5,488 bases of DNA, from NCBI RefSeq assembly GCF_938040765.1, contig NZ_CALIAA010000005.1:1-5488 (forward strand). The letters are read 5' to 3'. Positions 1-5,435 of this stretch are shown here, in pieces (positions within the stretch are counted from its first letter, which is position 1; each line of letters begins with the position of its first letter). The stretch comes from an uncultured Fretibacterium sp. (GTDB taxonomy: Bacteria > Synergistota > Synergistia > Synergistales > Aminobacteriaceae). A program made the position numbers and the translations under genes. The notes below the pieces were generated by a model, which worked only from the letters and a program-made list of their open reading frames with translations, was not told where the DNA came from and ran no database searches.

Positions 1-652
1 AGAAATGTCGGCTGGGGAAATCGGCCGCCTCGGGGTGCATGCGCCCTTGGCGCGTGATGTCGTGGCGACATGGCTCGGGGATGCGCTCGATGAAGCGTTC
101 GAAAAACGAGCGCCGACAATCCGTTACGCCCATTGCGCGCAGTTCGGGTTCGGTGACGAGGCTTTCGGCGGCCGGTTGCTGCACGACGGCCGGCAGTTGG
201 CGGTGGTCGCCGATCAGAACGAAACGATCGATGAGCGGCCGCCCGTCGGTGTGCGCCATGATGAGCGGCAAGAGGTGCGGCTCGAGGAGTTGGGAGGCTT
301 CGTCGATGACGGCCAGCGAAAAGTGCTTGCCGGTCATCTTCGTGACGGCCGAACTCAACGAGAGGGTGGTGCCCACCACCACGCGCACGTTTTGCACCAG
401 TTGTTTCACCTCGTCGAGTTGTTTGAGTGCTCGGGTCTTGGCATCGAGCAGATAGTCGCGATAGCGCGGGTCGCAGTTCATCTCGTTGCCCACGCGCACA
501 AAATCGATGCCGGCCTGCACCAATTTGCCACAAATCTCATCGACCGCGCGATTGGTGAAGGCGCCGAGCAGTACTTGCGCTGTGGGTTCGGCCAACTCTT
601 CGCGCAGCAGGCTCATCAGGCCTTTGGAGGTCTTGCCCGTGCCGGGAGGGCC
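1..652 (-). other. SF1 helicase segment (Upf1/Dna2/NAM7-like), partial, of probable foreign origin
   Basis: This is the second half of the chimeric frame (residues 205-421). Motifs in order: I GPPGTGKTS (205-213), Ia AFTNRAVDEI (235-244), II DEASQ (321-325), III GDHRQLPAVV (352-361), and the QGRMHPEAADFPSRHF block (406-421) typical of Upf1/Dna2-type helicases; later motifs would lie beyond the window edge. The family unwinds DNA or RNA using ATP. The exact subfamily is not recognised; similar AAA_11/AAA_12-type proteins occur in Bacteroidales, which is a guess. Codon use differs from the FtsH half: glutamine is 8 CAA to 2 CAG here against 1 to 5 there, and lysine is 4 AAA of 7 here against none of 15 there. 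The helicase's own N-terminal part is missing. Family assignment is firm; origin is inference. Confidence 0.85.
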
Positions 653-1264
653 CAGAAGCAGAACACCGCGCGGGACCTTGGCACCCAGCCGGGTGAACTT
701 CGCGGGGTCCTTCAGGAAATGGATGACCTCCTGCAGTTCCTCCTTGGACTCGTCGCAGCCCGCAACATCGTTGAACGTCACCTTGGGGCGGTTGTCCAGA
801 AAAAGCTTTGCCTTGCTCTTGGCGAAGGACATCACCTTGCCGCCTCCGCCCTGCATGTTGTAGAGGAAGAATATCCACACACCGATCAGCAGAAGGGTCG
901 GAAAGAGGGAGGAGAGCATCGTCACCCACCACGACGTCTTTTGCGGCGCCTCGACGGTGACGACCGCCCCCTTCTTCGCGGCTTCTTCCGCCAGGCCGGA
1001 GACATCGACCGCGTAGGTCAGAAAGCGGGTCCCATCCTTGAGCTCTCCCCGCAGCACCGCGGAGCTGGACTCCCCCGGAAGGGTGTTGTTGCGAATCTGC
1101 AGATTGCTGACGCGCCCCCCTTCCATCTCGGATAAAAACGAACTGTAGCTGACCTCGCTGTACGGCTTCTGAGCCTGCTCCGGCGTGAGGAACATGTTGA
1201 CCACACTTACCACCAGAAGAATGAGGATCAGATAAAGGCCCAGGTTCTTGACTATCCGCCCCAA
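1..1264 (-). CDS. ftsH: Chimeric ORF: FtsH N-terminal half joined to SF1 (Upf1/Dna2-like) helicase, partial
   Basis: A single open frame of 421 codons leaves the window at base 1 without a stop. Residues 1-212 are FtsH, the membrane-anchored AAA+ zinc protease: transmembrane helix at about 7-26, periplasmic domain about 27-111, second transmembrane helix about 112-135, a glycine-rich linker (139-142), then the family-typical stretch with FNDVAGCDESKEEL (164-177) and Walker A GPPGTGKT (205-212, lysine 211). From residue 213 nothing resembles FtsH: Walker B, second region of homology and HEXXH protease are absent. Instead residues 213-421 carry SF1 helicase motifs. The frame follows hpt, the usual place for ftsH. 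Start chosen is TTG at 1264, the only plausible start in this frame; an ATG five bases upstream is out of frame. FtsH identity of the first half is near certain; whether the joined protein exists is doubtful. Confidence 0.85.
   Translation of the reverse strand, partial: MGRIVKNLGLYLILILLVVSVVNMFLTPEQAQKPYSEVSYSSFLSEMEGGRVSNLQIRNNTLPGESSSAVLRGELKDGTRFLTYAVDVSGLAEEAAKKGAVVTVEAPQKTSWWVTMLSSLFPTLLLIGVWIFFLYNMQGGGGKVMSFAKSKAKLFLDNRPKVTFNDVAGCDESKEELQEVIHFLKDPAKFTRLGAKVPRGVLLLGPPGTGKTSKGLMSLLREELAEPTAQVLLGAFTNRAVDEICGKLVQAGIDFVRVGNEMNCDPRYRDYLLDAKTRALKQLDEVKQLVQNVRVVVGTTLSLSSAVTKMTGKHFSLAVIDEASQLLEPHLLPLIMAHTDGRPLIDRFVLIGDHRQLPAVVQQPAAESLVTEPELRAMGVTDCRRSFFERFIERIPEPCRHDITRQGRMHPEAADFPSRHF
629..652 (-). 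other. Fusion junction inside the Walker A codons
   Basis: These 24 bases encode GPPGTGKT. Up to the preceding VLLL the protein is FtsH; from the following SKG it is helicase. The breakpoint cannot be placed more finely because both parents encode this motif, in the same frame. A shared stretch this short is within the range where assemblers or recombination can join unrelated sequences, and it explains why the frame stays open across the join. Confidence 0.85.
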
Positions 1265-1281
1265 GACATCGCCACCTCTCC
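1262..1281 (-). promoter_or_regulatory. Ribosome binding site and conflicting start codons of ftsH
   Basis: On the minus strand GGAGAGG (1281-1275) is followed by an ATG at 1269-1267 with a 5-nt gap, an ideal spacing. That ATG reads M-S-W-G-G and then hits TAG at 1254-1252. The FtsH frame is reached instead from TTG at 1264-1262, 10 nt after the purine run. One extra G in the GGGG run at 1259-1262 would put the ATG in frame as M-S-W-G-R-I-V-K-N. Either TTG is the true start or the sequence has lost one base. Confidence 0.6.
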
Positions 1282-1290
1282 GAATATACC

Positions 1291-1306
1291 CCGCCCCGGG
1301 GGGCGG
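1291..1306 (-). other. GC-only hairpin just upstream of the ftsH ribosome binding site
   Basis: CCGCCCC (1306-1300) pairs with GGGGCGG (1297-1291) around a two-base loop, or as six pairs around four bases. It ends ten bases before the Shine-Dalgarno sequence and lies in otherwise AT-rich leader. It is not followed by a T-run, so it is not a terminator; it could affect translation of ftsH or transcript stability. The pairing is visible; any role is inference. Confidence 0.4.
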
Positions 1307-1399
1307 AGAATGAGATAAAAGAATGCAACAAGCCCTTTTGGCGCAAGATAAAAGTTCCGTTCGCCCCTCAAGAGAAATAGACGACGGATATACGCCAAC

Positions 1400-1429
1400 T
1401 TTATAATTCTAACACCAGGCCGGGGACAA
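1400..1429 (-). promoter_or_regulatory. Candidate sigma-70 type promoter for ftsH
   Basis: TTGTCC (1429-1424) and TATAAA (1405-1400) on the minus strand are 18 bases apart, matching the consensus boxes at 4/6 and 5/6. Transcription would begin near 1393, giving a leader of about 130 nt before the TTG. A weaker alternative lies a little upstream (TTGATT, 17 bases, TTTTAT). The position after the hpt terminator candidate supports separate transcription of ftsH, but promoter-like pairs are common in AT-rich gaps. Confidence 0.4.
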
Positions 1430-1458
1430 ATAAAACGAGAAACCCCGCAAGGAATCAA

Positions 1459-1542
1459 GGAAGCGCCGATTAAAACAAAAACGCATATTTTGCCAGGATT
1501 AAATATGCAAAACATCTATAGGCAAAAATCTCCAGCGCTTCC
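1459..1542. repeat. Outer inverted repeat enclosing the hpt terminator candidate
   Basis: GGAAGCGC (1542-1535, minus strand) is matched by its exact reverse complement GCGCTTCC (1466-1459). The 68 bases between contain the smaller GCATATTT hairpin, so the RNA could form a nested two-stem structure. The core AGCGCT of the first arm is itself palindromic and recurs in AAAGCGCTGA near 1576-1585. Pairing is seen directly; function is unknown. Confidence 0.4.
1472..1508 (-). terminator. Candidate Rho-independent terminator after hpt
   Basis: On the minus strand GCATATTT (1508-1501) pairs with AAATATGC (1490-1483) around a 10-base loop, followed after one G by TTTTT, G, TTTT (1481-1472). The stem is perfect over eight pairs but AT-rich, so weak by itself. 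It lies 105 bases past the hpt stop and upstream of the candidate ftsH promoter, a sensible end for the slt-tilS-hpt transcript. Confidence 0.45.
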
Positions 1543-1544
1543 CT

Positions 1545-1575
1545 AAAAATTTAACATGGGGGGCATGGATTAAAT
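1545..1575 (-). terminator. Second, weaker hairpin with T-run after hpt
   Basis: ATTTAA-TC-CATG (1575-1564) pairs with CATGTTAAAT (1558-1549) apart from a two-base bulge, around a loop of five C, and the minus strand runs into TTTTT (1549-1545). It is 38 bases past the hpt stop. The stem is AT-rich and bulged and the T-run partly belongs to the stem, so it is only a possible terminator or 3' end stabiliser. Confidence 0.3.
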
Positions 1576-1612
1576 CAGCGCTTTCTTAAGGATCTTGTGC
1601 CATGGAAAGGTC

Positions 1613-2161
1613 TCAGGAACCGACGGCACTGACCGAGTGGATATCCGGGAGGTGCCGCCACCGTCCCGCGTAATCCAGCCCATACCCCACGACGAAGGCA
1701 TCGGGCATGGAGAAGCCGCAGTAGTCCACATGAACCGCCACCTCGCGCCGTGCGCTTTTGTCCAGCAACACGCAGGTCTTGAGGCTTGCGGGTTTACGGG
1801 CGTGGAGGAGCTCCAGCAGGTAGGAGAGGGTGTATCCCGTGTCGATGATGTCCTCGACGATAAGGACGTGCCTGTCCTCGATACTGCTCCCGATGTCCCG
1901 CAGGATGCGCACGACGCCGCTGCTCTTCGTCGCGTTTTCATAGGATGAGACGGACATGAAATCGACGCGGACGTCCAGATCCTCGGGCATCCTCCGCACG
2001 AGATCGGTCAGGAAAAATACGGCTCCGTTGAGGATCCCCACCACCAGAAGCTCCCTGCCCCGCATGTCCGCCGCAATCCGGCCGGCCAAATCGGAGATGC
2101 GCTCCGCGATCTCCCCGCGCGAAAACAAAACCTTGTCGATCCTGTATTCCTGCTCCACCAC
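1613..2161 (-). CDS. hpt: Hypoxanthine (guanine) phosphoribosyltransferase
   Basis: Cytosolic purine-salvage enzyme that joins hypoxanthine or guanine to PRPP, giving IMP or GMP and pyrophosphate. The 182-residue product has the usual family length. Visible hallmarks are VGILNGAVFF (41-50), the flexible-loop SSYENATKSSG (72-82), the PRPP-binding signature VLIVEDIIDTGYT (99-111) with the two acidic residues E103 and D104, LLDKSARRE with base-contacting lysine about 135, and the C-terminal FVVGYGLDYAGRWRHLP (156-172). I chose the GTG at 2161 because AGGAGG sits 8 bases before it and the protein then begins like its relatives (VEQEYRIDKVLF). A longer frame reaches ATG 2245 but overlaps tilS by 44 bases and adds residues unlike the family. 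The gene follows tilS after 40 bases, probably in one transcript. Family identity is firm; base preference is not resolvable. Confidence 0.95.
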   Translation of the reverse strand: MVEQEYRIDKVLFSRGEIAERISDLAGRIAADMRGRELLVVGILNGAVFFLTDLVRRMPEDLDVRVDFMSVSSYENATKSSGVVRILRDIGSSIEDRHVLIVEDIIDTGYTLSYLLELLHARKPASLKTCVLLDKSARREVAVHVDYCGFSMPDAFVVGYGLDYAGRWRHLPDIHSVSAVGS

Positions 2162-2176
2162 AACCCCAACCTCCTC
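2159..2176 (-). promoter_or_regulatory. Ribosome binding site that sets the GTG start of hpt
   Basis: Minus-strand GAGGAGGT (2176-2169) contains the core AGGAGG (2175-2170), and 8 bases separate that core from GTG at 2161-2159. It is the strongest Shine-Dalgarno match near the 5' end of hpt and lies in the tilS-hpt gap, so it favours this start over ATG 2245. A second GTG follows directly and would shorten the protein by one residue. Confidence 0.7.
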
Positions 2177-2201
2177 GAAACCATGAAAAAGGGCGAAAGG
2201 C

Positions 2202-3281
2202 TCAAAAAGGGACCGCCCCATCAGGCTGCCGCTCCCAAGAGACAAGGGAGGAACCGCCTCTGACCGTCACGCCCCCTCCCCAAAAGAACCGGAAGCCCTT
2301 CCTGCCATCCAGCAGACGGGCAAGCTCCAGACAGCGCGCCCGGGACAGGACGGGCAACTTCAAACGGCGCGCCAGCTCACGAATCAGAAGGGCCCGATCC
2401 CGGAGGGACAATCCGGCGAGGGCCTCACGCCCCATCTCGACCGGCAAAGCAAAACGCCCTACCCCCAAGGACTCGGCCAGTTCGGCGCCGCGCCGCTCCT
2501 CCTCCTCCCGATACCCGCGCATCTCCTCGGCAAACGCCGCCAGATGCTCGACGGCCCCTGCGTTCACCCGCTCCACCGCCAGGGGCAGAAGCGACCGCCG
2601 AAGGAAGTTGCGCGTGTGCCTCAGGTCCTCGTTCGAGCTGTCCTCGCGCCAGGGGATCCCGCGGCAACGCAGGATATCCCTCAAAAATCCCCTCCTCAGG
2701 GAAAGGAGCGGCCGAAAAAAAAGGCCCCGCCTCTCGGGCATCCCCACACACCCACGGACCCCCGTACCACGGATGAGGTTGAAGAGCACCGTCTCCGCCA
2801 CATCGTCCCGATTGTGCCCCAGGGCGATCCCCACGGCGCCGCAGTCCTCCGCTGCACGGGTCAGGCCCTCATACCGCATTCTCCTGGCGGCGGCCTCGAG
2901 CGACTCCCCCCGCACCCTTCCTCGGGGCACATCGATACGGACCTCGCGAAAGCCGACATCCCAAGCCGCGGCCATCCGCCGCACGAAGGACGCATCCGCA
3001 TCGGACTCCGCGCCTCGAATGCCGTGATTCACATGTACGGCCAGGACGGGCCCTCCGTAAAGCGCTCGAAAAAGCCACAGGAGCGCCAGGGAATCCCCAC
3101 CCCCCGAGACGGCTGCCAGGATGGTCCCCCTGACGGGGAGCCATCCCTGGCGCCCTCCCGTCTCGAAAAAAAAACGCGCCAGAGCATGCAGCGAAAGGGT
3201 GTACGGAATATCCCGGCTGCGTTCCCGAAGCCTCTCCCCGGGGGCCAGACGATCCAAAGCCGCCCGATAGAAGGACTCCAT
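2202..3281 (-). CDS. tilS: tRNA(Ile)-lysidine synthase
   Basis: TilS attaches lysine to cytidine 34 of the CAU-anticodon tRNA-Ile using ATP, so that the tRNA reads AUA and is charged with isoleucine; essential in most bacteria and cytosolic. The 359-residue protein shows the PP-loop SGGGDS (59-64), VNHGIRGAES (84-93), GHNRDDVAETVLFNLIRGTG (155-174) and, past the N-terminal ATPase domain, the WREDSSNED...RNFLR stretch. About 90 C-terminal residues remain for the tRNA-binding part, making it shorter than the E. coli enzyme (about 430) and longer than minimal forms. The P-loop is preceded by roughly 50 residues, longer than usual, so the true start could be internal; ATG 3281 is kept because it lies 17 bases after the slt stop, though only a weak AAGGGA precedes it at 11-12 bases. 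Two T homopolymers (9 and 8 long) lie in the coding strand. Confidence 0.95.
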   Translation of the reverse strand: MESFYRAALDRLAPGERLRERSRDIPYTLSLHALARFFFETGGRQGWLPVRGTILAAVSGGGDSLALLWLFRALYGGPVLAVHVNHGIRGAESDADASFVRRMAAAWDVGFREVRIDVPRGRVRGESLEAAARRMRYEGLTRAAEDCGAVGIALGHNRDDVAETVLFNLIRGTGVRGCVGMPERRGLFFRPLLSLRRGFLRDILRCRGIPWREDSSNEDLRHTRNFLRRSLLPLAVERVNAGAVEHLAAFAEEMRGYREEEERRGAELAESLGVGRFALPVEMGREALAGLSLRDRALLIRELARRLKLPVLSRARCLELARLLDGRKGFRFFWGGGVTVRGGSSLVSWERQPDGAVPF

Positions 3282-3298
3282 CGACCGTTCGTTCCCTT

Positions 3299-5380
3299 TC
3301 AGTTCACGACCTCCGTGCCGTCCTCGAGGGGAAGCTCCTCCTCCGCATCTTCCGGGGATGGCGACGCCGATTTTCCTTCCTTAGCGGCCTCCGCCCCACC
3401 GTAGAGCATACGATAAACGGCCAGATTGCCCGAGACCTTCTGGACGTAATCGCAGGTCTCGTTGAAACGGACCTCCTCGATCCACCGGTCGGGCTCCAGG
3501 GCATCCCGGCCGTCCCCGAGCCATTTGCGGGCGTTGCCCGACCCCGCGTTGTAGGCGGCCATGATCCAGTCCTCCCGCGCGAAGGACCTGCCGAGCCAGG
3601 ACAGGTGAGAGGTCCCCATAGAGATATTGTCCTTTATATTGTAGATGTTGTATTTCTTCAGCCCCATCCGCTTGGCCTCGCCTTTGGCAGTGCCCGGCAT
3701 GAGCTGCATGAGCCCGGACGCGCCGACATGACTCGTGGCCCTGGGCTTGAAAGCACTCTCCTGCCGCATGACGGCCCAGACGAAGTGATCCTCGACTCCA
3801 TAGGTTTTGCAGGCATCCTCCACCTGAGCCCGGAAGGGCCGGGGATAGAGCGCCTCGAGATCGGACCGGTAAAGGGTCGTGCCCAAGGTCATCAGCCCGG
3901 TCAAACGACGCGCCTGGTCGTAGACGTCCTCGAACCCAAGCCAGCGGGCCAGTTTCAGGGCGCGGTAAAGGTCCCGGGCCGAGGCACCCTGAGCCTGAAG
4001 CTTCAGCCGGGCGTAGAGGACGAACCCCCACAGCTCCAGTTCGCCGGGTTTCGAGGCAAGCGACGGATTCTCCCCGTCCAGCAGCCTGATCGTGCCGGGG
4101 CGCGCCAGGAAAGTATACAGGGAAAGGGGATGGTCTCGTGCGAGGGCATCCAGGGTTCTCTCCGACTCGGCCGATTTGCCCGCCGCCCTCTGCGCGTGCG
4201 CGATCCAATAGAGGATGCGCGCCTTCCGAGCCCCATCCACCCCTGGGGCATAGGCCTGCTTCCAGAGGCGCACGGCCTCATCCGGTCGTCTCCCGTCCAG
4301 GCTCGCCCAGCCGCGCCGCCAGAGGACGTCGAAGGCATAGGCCGTATCGGGATACCCCACGATCAGCCGGTCCTCCAGCTCCGTCCTCCGCTTGTCGCCG
4401 ACGAGGCCGCTCAAGATTAGAAGCGCACGCGCCTGGACCTTGCCCTTGCGCTTCTCGACGATGCGCTCCAACACCCCGGCGGCGGCCTCCTTATCGCTCC
4501 GCGCAAGGACCCCGATGCGCCGAACGGACGCCTCCGCGTAGGCGTTCCCGTTCAGGGCCAGCGCCCCCCACAGGCTCAGCGCCTCCGCGCTGCGCTTCAT
4601 CCGAAAGAGCGACCAGGCCCGATGATACGCTGCCTTCCGCCCCTCCGCGGAGCCGACGGGTACGGGGGCCAACCGCTCGACCGCCGTCCTGTCGTCCTTG
4701 ACCAGATGGGCATAGACGCCCAAGGCTACCCGAACGGACTGCGGCCACGGCTTCTTATGGCCTGCCAGTACCTCGGCCGCCGCCTTGTTGCCGGCCTGCA
4801 GCCTGAGGAGGCTCAAGGCCTGAGCGGTTCGGTCCTTCGGCTGGCCCGGAAGGCGAATGAGGCGGGAGAGGGCATAAATTCTGCGTTCTTTCGTATCGGC
4901 GGTCTGGAGCATTCGTTCCAGGGCCGTCTGAATTTTCTGGGGTTCCCCATCCTTCAGCAGGCGATGCTGGGCCGCGGCGATGTAATATTTCAGCTCCCTC
5001 GGGGCGGATTTCCAAAGCCGTTCCGACAGGCTCAGGGCCTCCTCGGTCCGCCCCACCCTCTCGTAGCCCAACAGGAGGGTCATATCGGCATAGGGACGGA
5101 TCCCCTGGGGAAAGGCATTCCCCTGTGCCTCCAAGATCGAGACCGCCTCGGGCCATTTGCCGCGGAGGCGCAGGGCGTTGACCATCAAGGCGTGATCCCG
5201 GGGGGATTTGTCCCGCTTCGAGGCATAGGCCTCGTCCATTGCGGCCCAGGAACGCCGCCAGAAGAGATCGTAGAGTTTGCTCTCCGCAGCCGAGGCTGGG
5301 GAGAGGAGACCGACCAGGCAGAAGAAAACGACGAGACTCAGGAAGGTACGCGCTCCCGAAGCAAAAATTTTTTTCAGCAT
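3299..5380 (-). CDS. slt: Soluble lytic murein transglycosylase (Slt70 type)
   Basis: Periplasmic enzyme that cleaves the MurNAc-GlcNAc bond of peptidoglycan with formation of 1,6-anhydro-MurNAc, used in wall turnover and recycling. The 693-residue precursor is slightly longer than E. coli Slt70 (645). A Sec signal peptide has KK at 3-4, a hydrophobic core at about 13-27 and a likely cut after SPASA (residue 31). Residues about 35-510 form the helical TPR-like ring domain, including ARILYWIAHAQRAAGKSAES and HPLSLYTFLA. The catalytic domain from about 525 has RQESAFKP with catalytic Glu541, GASGLMQLMP (553-562), AAYNAG (608-613) and RFNETCDYVQKV (638-649). The last 27 residues are an acidic, Pro/Ser/Glu-rich tail of unknown role. 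AAGGAG five bases before ATG supports the start. tilS follows after 17 bases, suggesting co-transcription. Confidence 0.95.
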   Translation of the reverse strand: MLKKIFASGARTFLSLVVFFCLVGLLSPASAAESKLYDLFWRRSWAAMDEAYASKRDKSPRDHALMVNALRLRGKWPEAVSILEAQGNAFPQGIRPYADMTLLLGYERVGRTEEALSLSERLWKSAPRELKYYIAAAQHRLLKDGEPQKIQTALERMLQTADTKERRIYALSRLIRLPGQPKDRTAQALSLLRLQAGNKAAAEVLAGHKKPWPQSVRVALGVYAHLVKDDRTAVERLAPVPVGSAEGRKAAYHRAWSLFRMKRSAEALSLWGALALNGNAYAEASVRRIGVLARSDKEAAAGVLERIVEKRKGKVQARALLILSGLVGDKRRTELEDRLIVGYPDTAYAFDVLWRRGWASLDGRRPDEAVRLWKQAYAPGVDGARKARILYWIAHAQRAAGKSAESERTLDALARDHPLSLYTFLARPGTIRLLDGENPSLASKPGELELWGFVLYARLKLQAQGASARDLYRALKLARWLGFEDVYDQARRLTGLMTLGTTLYRSDLEALYPRPFRAQVEDACKTYGVEDHFVWAVMRQESAFKPRATSHVGASGLMQLMPGTAKGEAKRMGLKKYNIYNIKDNISMGTSHLSWLGRSFAREDWIMAAYNAGSGNARKWLGDGRDALEPDRWIEEVRFNETCDYVQKVSGNLAVYRMLYGGAEAAKEGKSASPSPEDAEEELPLEDGTEVVN

Positions 5381-5393
5381 GGATTCTCCTTAA
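5381..5393 (-). promoter_or_regulatory. Ribosome binding site of slt
   Basis: On the minus strand TTAAGGAG (5393-5386) is followed by AATCC and the ATG at 5380. This strong, well-spaced match fixes the slt start and the beginning of the signal peptide. No clear promoter is visible between the terminator hairpin and this site, so a promoter may lie within or upstream of the repeat region, or readthrough may supply transcription. Confidence 0.75.
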
Positions 5394-5401
5394 CGAAATA
5401 C

Positions 5402-5435
5402 AAAAAATTGGCGGGCTTGCCGAAACGTGCCCGCC
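5402..5435 (-). terminator. Rho-independent terminator upstream of slt
   Basis: GGCGGGC (5435-5429, minus strand) pairs perfectly with GCCCGCC (5416-5410) around a 12-base loop, and is followed by AA and six T (5409-5402). This is a GC-rich stem with a U-tract, oriented with the slt operon and ending 21 bases before the slt start codon. It most likely ends an unseen gene to the right; because it sits so close to slt it could also attenuate readthrough into slt. Confidence 0.65.

Larger units (their letters stand above)
1270..1612. other. Intergenic gap between hpt and ftsH
   Basis: This 343-base stretch has no credible gene. Its AT content is clearly higher than that of the flanking coding DNA, and it contains two small hairpins with T-runs, an enclosing inverted repeat, a candidate promoter and a GC hairpin, listed separately. 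I see no tRNA, riboswitch consensus or insertion sequence in it. Confidence 0.7.

Noticed and set aside
5..1135. 376-codon plus-strand ORF opposite ftsH/helicase
   Set aside because: It is the antisense shadow of the chimeric frame in GC-rich DNA. Its protein is rich in His, Arg and Gln with no recognisable domain, and it spans the junction of two unrelated sequences.
537..1346. 269-codon minus-strand ORF overlapping ftsH
   Set aside because: Out-of-frame reading of the ftsH region; low-complexity Gly/Arg/Gln protein, while the overlapping frame gives clear FtsH and helicase motifs.
1252..1515. 87-codon ORF in the hpt-ftsH gap, including the ATG at 1269
   Set aside because: No family resemblance, runs through the hairpins and candidate promoter, and its only well-placed ribosome binding site serves the final five codons.
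2162..2245. Longer hpt start at ATG 2245
   Set aside because: It would overlap tilS by 44 bases and add 28 residues unlike the family, while GTG 2161 has an ideal Shine-Dalgarno sequence and gives the usual length.
2544..3404. 286-codon plus-strand ORF opposite tilS
   Set aside because: Antisense shadow of tilS with a Pro/Arg/His-rich composition and no domain; the minus strand carries clear TilS motifs.
3605..4420. 271-codon plus-strand ORF opposite slt
   Set aside because: Antisense shadow of slt, without recognisable domains.
5315..5325. Possible lipoprotein cysteine in the Slt signal peptide (Cys21)
   Set aside because: The preceding residues VFF do not fit a lipobox and the cysteine is inside the hydrophobic core; a signal peptidase I site follows at ASA.
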